Source of the DNA: Roseicella aerolata
GTDB taxonomy: Bacteria; Pseudomonadota; Alphaproteobacteria; Acetobacterales; Acetobacteraceae
Direction of reading: 5' to 3'
DNA: 64,000 nt
Assembly: GCF_020523605.1 (NCBI RefSeq)
Contig: NZ_JAJAQI010000029.1
Span: forward strand, 1-64,000
Part shown: positions 29,381 to 37,659 of the stretch, piece by piece
How positions within the stretch are numbered: the stretch's first letter is position 1
How the letters are laid out: each line of letters starts with the position of its first letter
Translations under genes and position numbers: made by a program
Notes under the pieces: generated by a model
Databases searched by the model: none
What the model saw: the letters and a program-made list of their open reading frames with translations, nothing else
What the model was told of the DNA's origin: nothing

Positions 29381-29634
29381 CCCCTTCCCGGATTGCTCGC
29401 GCGGATGTGTGGAACCTGCCACGAGAGGCAGGGTGTAGGCACCAGAGCTTGTAGCTGCCCCCGACTCTGTCTGACGACATGTGGGGGCCGCGGCAGAGAT
29501 GGTGCCCCTGTCCAAGACGCAGGACGACTCGATCCTTCGGATGCTGCCGGGGATGGTCCTGCTCTCGGAGCCGATCGCGAACGTCCCCCGGCGGCCCGGG
29601 GGACGCGAACCGCAGGGCGAGAGGAATGCCGGGG
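29381..29634. other. Gap without a recognisable gene
   Basis: A 51-residue frame exists at 29499-29654 (MVPLSKTQDDSILRMLPGMV onward) but its end lies in the repeat element and nothing in it is recognisable. No other feature is seen. Confidence 0.3.
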
Positions 29635-29734
29635 CAGATCGCGGACGGGCGTGAAGGCCCGGGCGCGTCAATCTGCTCCGCAATCCGTGATCTACAGAGG
29701 TTTGGCGTTCAGATAGGAACGCAATCCGCTGTAG
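29635..29734. repeat. Dispersed double-hairpin repeat, copy 3
   Basis: Hairpin B comes first (GCAGAT 29635-29640 with ATCTGC 29671-29676, inner GGGC...GCCC) and hairpin A follows (29692-29734, CTACAGAGGTTTGGCGTTCA paired with GAACGCAATCCGCTGTAG). It is the opposite orientation to copies 1 and 2. The glycosyltransferase stop codon is formed by the first three bases of hairpin A. Confidence 0.75.
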
Positions 29735-30984
29735 GGCGACCCGGTTGTCGGCCCCGAACGCGTCCCACCGCCACCCCAGGCCTTGAGCGCGGCGAGGTAG
29801 GCAGCGGCCGATCCGGCCAGGCTGCAATGCCGGCGCAGATGCGCCCGCGCCGCGACCCCACGCGCCGCCAGCGCGGCCGGATCCCTCAGCAATGCCGCGA
29901 GCAGCCCCGCCAACCGTGTCGCCGGTTCCGGCCCCGGCGGCAGCTTCGCCACCGCTGCATCCGGGTACTCCGCAGCCGGGCCGGCATCATCCACCACCGC
30001 CGGCAACCCCATCCCGAGTGCGCGCGCCAGCGCACCGGAACTCTCGCCGGCAATCGGCCAGCGCAGGTTCACCAGCAGGTCCGCAGCCCGGGCATGCAGC
30101 AGGAATTGCGCCTCCGTCAGCCAGCCGGTGACCCGCACCCGCGCGCCGAGCCCCAACCGCTCGATCTGCCCGGCAAGGTCGAGCGCCGGGTCGGGCGCGC
30201 CGGCCACCACATGCAGCAGATCCGGGAACTCATCCGCCAGCCGCGCCACCGCCTCCAGCACCACCCCGATCCGCTTGGCCGGCGTTGCATGGCCAAGGGA
30301 GAGCAGGACCGGTCCCGCTGGCGGCAGGCCGAGCCGCTCCCGCGCCTCCGCCTGGCGCAGTCCGTCCAGCGCCGCGACGGCGGGGGAGAGGTGGTGCGGC
30401 ACCACACGCAGCGGCGGCCCGGATGCCTGTCCCCCGGGCCGGTGCACGCGGCCGGCGGCGAAGCGGCTGTGCAGGATCACACCATGCGCCCGGTCCAGCA
30501 CCTGGCGGTGCAGCGGCATCAGGAAGCGCAGCGCCGGATCGAAGATCCCCCGCTGCCGCAGCCGCGCGACCCGCCGGCCGGCCTCCCCATGTTCGGCGAC
30601 GAGCGCCGCCTCATAGCCGGCCGGGTTGCCGCGGCCGAGCGTCAGCGCCTCCACCAGATGGTGCAGCACCGGGTCGTGCAGGGTGACGATGCCGGGCCGG
30701 CGCAGCGCCGCGGCGAAGGCATGCGCGTGGTCGAGGCTGTTGCCGACCTGGTGCAGATGCGGCCAGTGCCGCAGATCCGCGCGTGCCTCGTAGTCCGGCA
30801 CGGCGATCACCTCGACGCCCGGCAGTGCCACCACATCCGCCCGGGCCGCCACCACCGCGACGACCGGCAAGGCGCGCGCCAGTTCCGGCAGCAGTTCCGC
30901 CGCGTAGTCGGCGATGCCGGAGCGCGTCGGCGGCAGGGGGGTGAAGACGACGAGGCCGGGCAGGGAAGCCGCTGGCGCGCTCAC
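29692..30984 (-). CDS. Glycosyltransferase family 4 protein (C-terminus encoded by a repeat)
   Basis: The 430-residue enzyme transfers a sugar from a nucleotide donor in glycan assembly. Visible parts: N-terminal FTPLPPTRSGIADYAAELLP acceptor domain, VTLHDPVLHHL, and a C-terminal GT-B donor domain with LLSLGHATPAKRIGVVLEAV and WPIAGESSGALARALGMGLP. Start GTG 30984 overlaps the preceding stop (GTGA). The last 14 residues (PYSGLRSYLNAKPL) are encoded by hairpin A of the dispersed repeat, so the original C-terminus was replaced or extended when the repeat arrived. A close relative lies at 47242. Confidence 0.85.
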   Translation of the reverse strand: MSAPAASLPGLVVFTPLPPTRSGIADYAAELLPELARALPVVAVVAARADVVALPGVEVIAVPDYEARADLRHWPHLHQVGNSLDHAHAFAAALRRPGIVTLHDPVLHHLVEALTLGRGNPAGYEAALVAEHGEAGRRVARLRQRGIFDPALRFLMPLHRQVLDRAHGVILHSRFAAGRVHRPGGQASGPPLRVVPHHLSPAVAALDGLRQAEARERLGLPPAGPVLLSLGHATPAKRIGVVLEAVARLADEFPDLLHVVAGAPDPALDLAGQIERLGLGARVRVTGWLTEAQFLLHARAADLLVNLRWPIAGESSGALARALGMGLPAVVDDAGPAAEYPDAAVAKLPPGPEPATRLAGLLAALLRDPAALAARGVAARAHLRRHCSLAGSAAAYLAALKAWGGGGTRSGPTTGSPYSGLRSYLNAKPL

Positions 30985-31613
30985 GCGCCGCGCCGCGCCT
31001 CGAGCGCGAGGAGGCGCGCCTCGAGCGCCCGGAAGCGATGCTCGATCTGCGCCTGCTGCGCCGCGACGCGGTCGGCGACATGCTCGGCGACAAGGCGGGA
31101 GACCGCCTGGATGGCCGCCTCCCGTGCCGCGCCGGCATCGCTGGTCGCCGGCCCGAGAAGCCCGTCCAGCCGGTCCGTGACCTCGCGCCGCAGGGCGTTG
31201 ATCTCGAAATGCAGGGCGGCGTCGCGGGCCTCGATCAGTTCGGGGGTGAGCAGGGCGGCGCCCAACTCCCCGAGGGCCTGCCGGTGCCGTTCCTGCTCCT
31301 CCCGCAGCCATTCGGTCCGGATGGCGAGCGAGATGGCGAGCGCCCGCGTCGGGCCGGGCGGCAGGAGGGGGGCGGCCCCGAAGGCGACGCGGGTGCCCGC
31401 GCGTGCCGCCTCCTCCGAGCCCGCAACCTCGCGCAGTGCCTCCAGCCGACGCTCCGGCCGGCCGGCGACCTGCTCAAGGTAGCGACGATAGCCGGCCGGA
31501 TCGGGCCAGCGCCGCAGCACCGCCAGATAGAGGTCCACGACGAAATCATGGTCCTCGCCGCCGATCAGGTCGGCCGCGTCCCAGCACCGTCCTGCCCTGC
31601 ATTCTTCGCTCAT
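30981..31613 (-). CDS. DUF4214-domain protein with C-terminal coiled coil
   Basis: In this 210-residue protein residues about 18-70 (DFVVDLYLAVLRRWPDPAGY, RRYLEQVAGRPERRLEALRE) match the DUF4214 repeat, found in proteins tied to surface glycans and S-layers. The rest is helical, and about 150-210 (AEHVADRVAAQQAQIEHRFR onward) has the heptad look of a coiled coil. AAAGGACG sits 7 nt before ATG 31613. It overlaps the glycosyltransferase that follows by 4 nt, implying coupled synthesis and perhaps a scaffold role. Confidence 0.8.
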   Translation of the reverse strand: MSEECRAGRCWDAADLIGGEDHDFVVDLYLAVLRRWPDPAGYRRYLEQVAGRPERRLEALREVAGSEEAARAGTRVAFGAAPLLPPGPTRALAISLAIRTEWLREEQERHRQALGELGAALLTPELIEARDAALHFEINALRREVTDRLDGLLGPATSDAGAAREAAIQAVSRLVAEHVADRVAAQQAQIEHRFRALEARLLALEARRGA

Positions 31614-31683
31614 CAAACCGTCCTTTACGCGCCGCGACCCTGGCCCGCCAGGCAGGCGCGCGCCAGCCCCGGGACGCCCCTTG

Positions 31684-33060
31684 CTACTCGGCCGCCAGCC
31701 GGGCCTCCGCGGGTGCCGCGTTGCGCTCGACCGGCGGGACGCCGAGCCGTGCATAAAGCGCCTCTAGTCGCGCCGCATAGCGCTCCGGGCTGAACAGCGC
31801 CGCCTGGCGAGGCCCGGCTTCGGCCATCCGGGCGCGCAGCGTCGCGTCGCGGTCCAGGGCCTGGATCGCCTGGACCAGGGCCGAGACGTCGTAGGGATCG
31901 ACCTTGATCGCGGCATCGCCCACCACCTCCGGCATGGAGGCGGTATTGGATGTGATGACAGGGGTCCCGAGCAGCATGGATTCCAGCGCCGGCAGCCCGA
32001 ACCCTTCATAGAGCGAAGGGAAGAGCACCGCCCGCGCGCCGCGGATCAGGTTCACCAGCAGGCGGAAGGGGGCATAGTCCAGCATCATGACGCGGTGCCG
32101 GGTGCGCAGGATCGATCCCTCCTGCGCGAGGTAGCGGACATGGTCGTCGTGCAGGAGGCGCAGTTCCTCCTCCGACTTCCAGGCCTTCTTGCCGACGATG
32201 ACCAGCGGCCCCGGAACGCCGCTGGCGAGATAGGCCTGGATCAGCCGGCCGACATTCTTCTTCGGCTCGATCGCGCCGAAGAACAGCCAGTACTGCCCGG
32301 CGGTCAGGCCGAAGCTGCCGTCGATCTCGGCCTGCACCTGCTGCGGCGGGACATCCCTGAACTTCCGCGGGATGTCGACCGCCTGGTAGGTGTTGGTCAC
32401 CCGCTCCTCCGGGACGCCGAGCAGCGAGATGATGTCGCGCTTCGAGGCCTCGGAGACGGTGACGATGTGGTCGGCCCGCTGGCCCAGCATCCGGTTCAGC
32501 CGGAAGTAGCGGCGCTTGTTGTCGAGCGTGGTGTAGGGCAGCCGCAGCGGCACCAGATCGTGCATGGTGTAGATGTTGCGCGCGCCGCGCAGGCGCAGCG
32601 CCAGCGGGTAGGTCCAATGCATCAGCCGCGGCTGCTTCGGCACGGATACGCTGAGGCGGCCGTTGAAGAGGTACTGGTGGACATAGGCTTGCTGGAACAG
32701 GTCCTGGCAGTTCCAGATCTCGTCGAAATGCGGCAGGCGGTCGCGGAAGGTCGTGGCAACGACCTGGCCGGTGATGGGCACCGGCACCGCCAGTTCGCCG
32801 ATCGGTGCGCGCAGCATCCGCCGCGTTCGTCGCAGGGCGACGAGCCATTTCGGCGGGGCGCCCACCCGCTCGTCGAAGAAGGCGATCTCCCGGATCAGCG
32901 GATTGGCCGAGGGTGCCGCCCGGGTGCCGTAAAGCACGCCGACCTGATGGCCGAGCCGGCCCATGGCGAAGCTGAGGTTGCGGGCATAGGTGGCGACCCC
33001 GGTGCCCTGGTCGAGCGCCAGATTGTACCCGTCGAGGAAGATGCGCGACGGCCGGCTCAT
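31684..33060 (-). CDS. Glycosyltransferase family 4 protein (WbaZ/mannosyltransferase-like)
   Basis: This 458-residue GT-B enzyme begins [20 protein letters not shown] with the Gly-rich acceptor loop, has [15 protein letters not shown] and [11 protein letters not shown] in the first domain, and [18 protein letters not shown] and [20 protein letters not shown] in the donor domain, where the Glu pair binds the nucleotide sugar. No membrane helix. It leads the minus-strand trio with the DUF4214 protein and the other transferase, likely for O-antigen, capsule or a glycoprotein. Confidence 0.92.
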   Translation of the reverse strand: MSRPSRIFLDGYNLALDQGTGVATYARNLSFAMGRLGHQVGVLYGTRAAPSANPLIREIAFFDERVGAPPKWLVALRRTRRMLRAPIGELAVPVPITGQVVATTFRDRLPHFDEIWNCQDLFQQAYVHQYLFNGRLSVSVPKQPRLMHWTYPLALRLRGARNIYTMHDLVPLRLPYTTLDNKRRYFRLNRMLGQRADHIVTVSEASKRDIISLLGVPEERVTNTYQAVDIPRKFRDVPPQQVQAEIDGSFGLTAGQYWLFFGAIEPKKNVGRLIQAYLASGVPGPLVIVGKKAWKSEEELRLLHDDHVRYLAQEGSILRTRHRVMMLDYAPFRLLVNLIRGARAVLFPSLYEGFGLPALESMLLGTPVITSNTASMPEVVGDAAIKVDPYDVSALVQAIQALDRDATLRARMAEAGPRQAALFSPERYAARLEALYARLGVPPVERNAAPAEARLAAE

Positions 33061-33210
33061 GCTCTGACCTCAGGAGCGGGGTGAGGGCTCGCCGGAGCGT
33101 GATGGCCGGCCGCTGTCTTCTTCACGTCTTGGCATCCCGTTATGTACAGATATCGCTTTCTGCGCGATAAAGAGCATAGATTTATCGCGCAAACGAAGCG
33201 AGGCAGGGCT
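33061..33210. other. Upstream region of the glycan genes
   Basis: This AT-richer segment separates the minus-strand glycosyltransferase from the plus-strand sugar-transferase stub. It contains the inverted repeat listed at 33161 and must hold the promoter of the minus-strand trio; no clear -35/-10 pair could be chosen. Confidence 0.35.
33161..33191. promoter_or_regulatory. Perfect 11-bp inverted repeat in the glycan intergenic region
   Basis: TGCGCGATAAA, a 9-bp spacer, then TTTATCGCGCA. No T-run follows, so it is more like an operator than a terminator. It sits 100 bp upstream of the minus-strand glycosyltransferase start and 20 bp before the short plus-strand gene, and repeats the TTGCGCGA-type word seen at 29281-29366. 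Confidence 0.5.
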
Positions 33211-33387
33211 GTGGCACGATCCTCCGAACCGATGGATGGGCTGATCGCTGGCGGGAGCGCGGCGGTCTTGCCGGTGCGCGGATGGCTGGCCTTGCGATTG
33301 GTCGATCTGGCGGTGCTCATGCTGCGGGTTGCCGCCATTCTGGTGCTCCTGTCGCCGCTTCTCGGCGCGGCGATGCTGTTTGCATGA
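33211..33387 (+). CDS. Truncated sugar-phosphate transferase N-terminus (58 residues)
   Basis: From GTG 33211 the frame gives a short leader and then GWLALRLVDLAVLMLRVAAI and LVLLSPLLGAAMLFA before a stop. The LRLVDLAV...LVLLSPLL pattern is the single membrane helix and reentrant start of polyprenyl-phosphate sugar transferases (KRxFDLxxALxxLxLLSPLLLxxA), which are normally over 200 residues. It ends just where the catalytic SPGPxxFRQ box should begin. It may be a relic, or a free-standing one-helix peptide. A GAGGCAGG site precedes it. Confidence 0.4.
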   Translation: MARSSEPMDGLIAGGSAAVLPVRGWLALRLVDLAVLMLRVAAILVLLSPLLGAAMLFA

Positions 33388-33513
33388 CATTCACGATTAG
33401 TTAAGCGGCAACGCATTTCGCCTCATTCACCGTCCGGCATCACACCCGTCTCCTCCCGCTTTCGCGTGTTTCGCGATATTTTGTTTTCGGTCTTTCAGAT
33501 TCGGAATTGACGC
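33388..33513. other. AT-rich leader of the TPR-glycosyltransferase gene
   Basis: This 126-bp stretch is AT-rich for the genome (for example GATATTTTGTTTTCGG) and is the presumed promoter of the next gene; no ribosome site precedes its ATG. Confidence 0.3.
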
Positions 33514-35748
33514 ATGGAAATGCAAGCACTCGACGCGCCTCTCGACGACGCCGCGGCCAAGGCCGATCGTCTGCGGCAGGACGGCGACAGGCTGCGCGAC
33601 CAGAGGGCCTGGCAGGAGGCAGCCGAGGCCTATGCCCGCTACCTTCGCCTGTGCAGCGGGGACTGGGCCATCCTGGTTCAGTACGGCCACTGCCTGAAGG
33701 AGGCGGGCGATCCCAAAGGCGCCCTGCTCTGCTACCGGGAAGCCGAGAAGCTGCAGCCCGAGGACAGCGACATCCAGCTCCAGATCGGCCATGCGCTGAA
33801 GCTGCTCGGTCGGCCGGAGGAGGCTTTCGGGGCCTATGCCATGGCGCTGACCTTCGACCCCGGCAATGTCCATGCCCGGCGCGAGCTGATGGCGGGCGAC
33901 CTGCCGGAGGCGCCCTTGCCTTTTGAGCCCGTGCCTTCCGAACCGGTGCAGGCCGAACCCGCCCCGACCGAACCCGTCCCGGCCGAGCCGGCCTCACTTC
34001 CGGCCGGCACCATGCTGGTCTTCGACGCTTCCGACCTGCTCGACTATTTCCGAGGCAATCGCGCACCCACGGGCATCCAGCGCGTCCAGTTGAACATCAT
34101 CCGGGAGGCGCTCTCGGCCGGCGGGACGGCGCCGGTCGCGGTGACCGCCTTCGACCCGGCGACGGGCGCCTGGAAGCCGGTACCGGCCGAGCTCTTCCAG
34201 CGCCTTGCCGCGCTCTCGGCGACCGGGACGGATCTCACCGACCCGGACTGGCGGGAGGCGGTGGAGGCGGTGCAGGCGCTGCTGCGCGGCGGTACGGCGC
34301 TGGACTTCGCCCCCGGCAGCACGCTGGTCAATCTCGGCACCTCCTGGTGGCTGCCCGAATACCTGCGACGGGTGCGGGAGGCGAAGGCCAGCTTCGGCCT
34401 GCGCTATGTCCCCTTCCTGCATGACTGCATCCCGCTGATGGTGCCGGAACACTGCGCCGAGGAGCTGGTGGACGAGTTCGCCCGCTGGTTCGCCGGCCTC
34501 TGCCTGCATGCCGATGCGGTGCTGGTGAACTCCGACTGCACGCGGGAGGATTTCCGCCGCCTGTCGCGCTCGGTGCTGCCGGCGCGCGAGATCCCCTGCC
34601 ATGTCGTGCGGCTGGATGCCGCGCCGGCGGCGCCCGAGGCGGCGCCGCTGCCCGCCCTGCTGCGCGACGGCCGGCCCTTCGTGCTGAATGTCGGCACCAT
34701 CGAATCGCGGAAGAACCATCTGCTGGTCTTCCAGGCCTGGCTGACCCTGGTGCGGCGCTTCGGCGCGGAGGCAGTGCCGGACCTGGTCTGCGTCGGCAAG
34801 CAGGGCTGGCTGGCGGAGGAGGCGCTCAGGCTGCATGCCCGCTCGCCCATCCTGCGGGCCAAGGTGCACCTGCTGCACGATGTGCCGGACACGGTGCTCG
34901 AGGGGCTGTACCGCGCCTGTCTCTTCACCCTCTACAACTCCTTCTACGAGGGCTGGGGCCTGCCGGTCACCGAGAGCCTGGCGCATGGCAAGGTGGCGCT
35001 GGTGCCGAGCCACTCCGGCCTACGCGAATCGGGCGCGGCCGGCGCGGTCTTCTTCGCGCCGAACAGCGAGCCGGATCTGGTCGAGCAGGTCCGCTCGCTG
35101 AGTTCGGATGCCGATCACCGGCAGCGGCTGGAGGCGCGGATCGCCGAGCAGGTGCGGCTTCGCTCCTGGGCCGAGATTGCCGGGCAGGTGGTGCGCGATG
35201 CCGCCGCGGGCTCGGTCTCCGGCCTGCCTGCGCCGCTCGCGCGGCTCGACCTGCCGCTCGGCCAGGCGCATCCGCTGCGCCTGCTGCCGGGGCCGGAGCC
35301 GCTGCCCGCCATGGCCGTGGCCGACGCGCTGCGCGAGGGCCCGGGCTGGTCGGCGCTCGAACCCTGGGGAGTCTGGGCCCGGCCGGGCGAGAGCCGCCTG
35401 CGTCTGCCCTTGCCGCCCGAGGCCGAGGCGGCGGCGCTGCGCGTCTATCTGGAGGTCCAGGCGCCGGACGCAGCCTGCCGCTTTGGCCTCCGGGCGGGGC
35501 GGGAAGGCGGGCTGCCGCCGATCCTGCAGCGTTTCGACGCGCGGGCGGGCGAGCGGCTCTTCGCCATGCTGATCGTGCCGGCCGGGAGCGGCGGCGATCT
35601 CCTGATCTCGATCGAGCCGGGCCTCGCTGCCGGGGCGGGCGCCGAGGCCGTCGGCATCTGCAGCCTGATGGTCTGCCGGGCGGACGATCAGGCCGCGCGC
35701 CTGGATTACCTGGAGAGCCGGGCGCTGACACAACTGCCGGGCGGGTGA
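33514..35748 (+). CDS. TPR-glycosyltransferase fusion protein
   Basis: The 744-residue product has three parts. Residues about 10-125 form three TPR units (AWQEAAEAYARYLRLCSGDW, GDPKGALLCYREAEKLQPED, GRPEEAFGAYAMALTFDPGN). A Pro/Glu linker of repeated EPVPxEP units follows (about 130-160). Residues about 165-590 are a GT-B glycosyltransferase with FLHDCIPLMVPEHCAEE, LNVGTIESRKNHLLVFQAWL, and FYEGWGLPVTESLAHGK. The last 150 residues form a beta-rich domain (RLPLPPEAEAAALRVYLEVQ onward). TPR parts probably bind partner proteins or the acceptor. No clear ribosome site precedes the ATG; Met3 is an alternative. Confidence 0.87.
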   Translation: MEMQALDAPLDDAAAKADRLRQDGDRLRDQRAWQEAAEAYARYLRLCSGDWAILVQYGHCLKEAGDPKGALLCYREAEKLQPEDSDIQLQIGHALKLLGRPEEAFGAYAMALTFDPGNVHARRELMAGDLPEAPLPFEPVPSEPVQAEPAPTEPVPAEPASLPAGTMLVFDASDLLDYFRGNRAPTGIQRVQLNIIREALSAGGTAPVAVTAFDPATGAWKPVPAELFQRLAALSATGTDLTDPDWREAVEAVQALLRGGTALDFAPGSTLVNLGTSWWLPEYLRRVREAKASFGLRYVPFLHDCIPLMVPEHCAEELVDEFARWFAGLCLHADAVLVNSDCTREDFRRLSRSVLPAREIPCHVVRLDAAPAAPEAAPLPALLRDGRPFVLNVGTIESRKNHLLVFQAWLTLVRRFGAEAVPDLVCVGKQGWLAEEALRLHARSPILRAKVHLLHDVPDTVLEGLYRACLFTLYNSFYEGWGLPVTESLAHGKVALVPSHSGLRESGAAGAVFFAPNSEPDLVEQVRSLSSDADHRQRLEARIAEQVRLRSWAEIAGQVVRDAAAGSVSGLPAPLARLDLPLGQAHPLRLLPGPEPLPAMAVADALREGPGWSALEPWGVWARPGESRLRLPLPPEAEAAALRVYLEVQAPDAACRFGLRAGREGGLPPILQRFDARAGERLFAMLIVPAGSGGDLLISIEPGLAAGAGAEAVGICSLMVCRADDQAARLDYLESRALTQLPGG

Positions 35749-35823
35749 GGGGCGGGGGGCGCCCCGGGCAAAGTTCCGCCGGGCAGACCTTCGCAGGTTT
35801 GCGCGGCGGGAGAGCCTGCCCGG

Positions 35824-36705
35824 CTACAGGCTAAAGGCGATGCTGCCGGTGGGCATGACATCGTAGCCGCCCATCCGGGCGGCGCGGGCCGCGAAGGCCG
35901 GGCTGCGGGTGAAGGCCAGTAGCGCCTGCAGCGGCGCCTCGAAATAGTCGCGCCGGTCCATCACCAAGTCGAAGCGTTCCTTCAGCAGGGGGACAAAGCC
36001 AAGCCCGCGGGAGGCCGCCGCGGCCCGGATGCCGAAGCCGGCCTCCGCCCGGCCCTCCGCCACCGCCGCGGCGACCTCGTCCTCCGCCATCGCCGGCTCC
36101 GGCAGGAAGCCGAGCTGGTCGAGCCGCAGCTCCGCCTCCGCCAGCAGGTGCAGCAGCAGGGCGTGGCTGCCGGCCCGGCGCTGCCGACCGATGACGCGCA
36201 GACCCGGCCGCGCCAGGTCGGCGACCGTGGCCAGATTCAGGGGATTGCCGGGCGGCACGATCAGCCCCTGCTCCCGCCAAGCCCAGACCAGGCCGACCGT
36301 GCCCCGCCCGGCGAGCGCCGCGCGGACCGCCGGTTCATTGAAGGTGCCGCTGTCAGGATCGAGCAGGTGGAGGGCGGCCACCATGGCCTCGCCGCGCACC
36401 AGCGCCTCCAGCCCATCGAGGCTGCCGCCGCCTCGCAGTGCCAGGCCGCAGCCGGATTGCCGCGCCGCCCAATCGAGCAGCGGGTCATGGCTGCCGGCGA
36501 GGATCGGCAGCGGGGCGGCGCGGTGCTCCACCCCCGGCGGGTCCGCCTGGGCGGCCAGCCAGCGCTCCAGCAGGGCGCGCGGGAAGAGCCACTTGCCGCC
36601 GAGCTGCGCCGCCGGCACGCGGCGCTGCCGCGCCAGCGCATAGAGCGAGCGTTCCGAGAGGCGGAGCCAGGCGGCGGCCTCCCGCAAGGTCAGGACATCC
36701 GGCAT
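35824..36705 (-). CDS. Excisionase-type HTH fused to a PBP-like ligand domain (metal-oxyanion sensor)
   Basis: In this 293-residue regulator residues 1-50 (DVLTLREAAAWLRLSERSLY, LGGKWLFPRALLERWL) are a MerR/excisionase-like winged helix. Residues about 65-293 are a two-lobed periplasmic-binding-like domain of the PBP_like type, with RQRRAGSHALLLHLL and AAVAEGRAEAGFGIRAAA. Such fusions sense molybdate or tungstate. It is divergent from a tungstate-type binding protein. Start 36705 puts a predicted TTGACG/18/GATTTT promoter directly upstream, again with little or no leader. A GCCGG-6-CCGGC dyad (36709-36724) covers the -10. Confidence 0.75.
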   Translation of the reverse strand: MPDVLTLREAAAWLRLSERSLYALARQRRVPAAQLGGKWLFPRALLERWLAAQADPPGVEHRAAPLPILAGSHDPLLDWAARQSGCGLALRGGGSLDGLEALVRGEAMVAALHLLDPDSGTFNEPAVRAALAGRGTVGLVWAWREQGLIVPPGNPLNLATVADLARPGLRVIGRQRRAGSHALLLHLLAEAELRLDQLGFLPEPAMAEDEVAAAVAEGRAEAGFGIRAAAASRGLGFVPLLKERFDLVMDRRDYFEAPLQALLAFTRSPAFAARAARMGGYDVMPTGSIAFSL

Positions 36706-36791
36706 AGGCCGGCAAAATCCGGCAGGTGTATGCCTGGCGTCAAGCGTGACCGGCATTGCAGCCAGGCGCTGCCGGCCACATCTGCTGCTTC

Positions 36792-37622
36792 ATGATCCTG
36801 ATGCCGCGCCGTGCGCTGCTGGCCGCCTTCCCGCTGCTCATCGCCCGGCCGGCCGCCGCGCAGGAGCGGTTCCTCACCCTGGCCTCCACCACCAGCACGG
36901 AGCAGTCAGGGCTCTTCGCCCATCTGCTGCCGGCCTTCACCCGCGCGACCGGCATTGGCGTGCGCGTGGTCGCGCTCGGCACCGGTCAGGCGCTGGACGT
37001 GGCGCGGCGCGGCGATGCGGATGTGGTGCTGGTGCATGACCGGGCGGCGGAGGAGCGCTTTGTCGCCGAGGGCTTCGGGGGGCCGCGCCGCGCCGTCATG
37101 TACAACGACTTCGTCGTGCTCGGCCCGGCCGCCGACCCGGCGGGCATTGCCGGCCTGCGCGACACGGCGGAGGCGCTGCGGCGGATCGCGGCGGCGCGGG
37201 CGCCCTTCGTCTCCCGCAGCGACCGCAGCGGCACCCATGCGGCGGAACTGCGGCTGTGGCAGGCGGCGGGACTTGACCCAACGACCGGCCGCGGCGCCTG
37301 GTACCGGGAGATAGGGCAGGGGATGGGGCCGGCGCTGAACACCGCGGCGGCACAGGAGGCCTATCTGCTCGCCGATCGCGGCACCTGGCTGGCCTTTCGC
37401 AACCGGCAGTCCCTGCGGCTTTTGGTCGAGGGCGACCAGCACCTGTTCAACCAATATGGGGTGATGGCGGTGAGTCCGGTGCGCCACCCGCATGTGAAGG
37501 CGGCGGAGGTCGAACGCTTCGTCGCCTGGCTGGTCGGGCCGCCGGGCCAGGCGGCGATCAGCGATTACCGGATCGGGGGCGAGAGGCTTTTCTTCCCGAA
37601 CGCGGAGCGGCCGGGGACCTGA
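36792..37622 (+). CDS. Tungstate-type ABC transporter substrate-binding protein (TupA-like)
   Basis: This 276-residue periplasmic protein has a signal peptide MILMPRRALLAAFPLLIARP ending AAAQ. The binding-site signatures TLASTTSTEQSGLFAHLLPA, VALGTGQALDVARRGDADVV and AVMYNDFVVLGP are those of TupA/WtpA-like tungstate binders. Downstream EIGQGMGPALNTAAAQEAYL and GDQHLFNQYGVMAV also fit. The permease and ATPase usually found next to it are absent: the next gene is on the opposite strand 37 bp away. It may serve a distant transporter or act as a receptor. Confidence 0.88.
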   Translation: MILMPRRALLAAFPLLIARPAAAQERFLTLASTTSTEQSGLFAHLLPAFTRATGIGVRVVALGTGQALDVARRGDADVVLVHDRAAEERFVAEGFGGPRRAVMYNDFVVLGPAADPAGIAGLRDTAEALRRIAAARAPFVSRSDRSGTHAAELRLWQAAGLDPTTGRGAWYREIGQGMGPALNTAAAQEAYLLADRGTWLAFRNRQSLRLLVEGDQHLFNQYGVMAVSPVRHPHVKAAEVERFVAWLVGPPGQAAISDYRIGGERLFFPNAERPGT

Positions 37623-37659
37623 GGCCGGGCCGCCAGCAGGCCGCTGGCGAGGCCGCGAC

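Noticed and set aside
29499-29654. Possible 51-residue gene starting MVPLSKTQDD
   Set aside because: No recognisable feature, only a weak ribosome site, and the end lies in a dispersed repeat; kept only as a note in the gap.
29692-31311. Longer start for the 29692 glycosyltransferase
   Set aside because: The extra about 109 residues are Arg/Gly/Pro-rich antisense-like sequence over the DUF4214 gene; the GTGA overlap at 30984 is far better.
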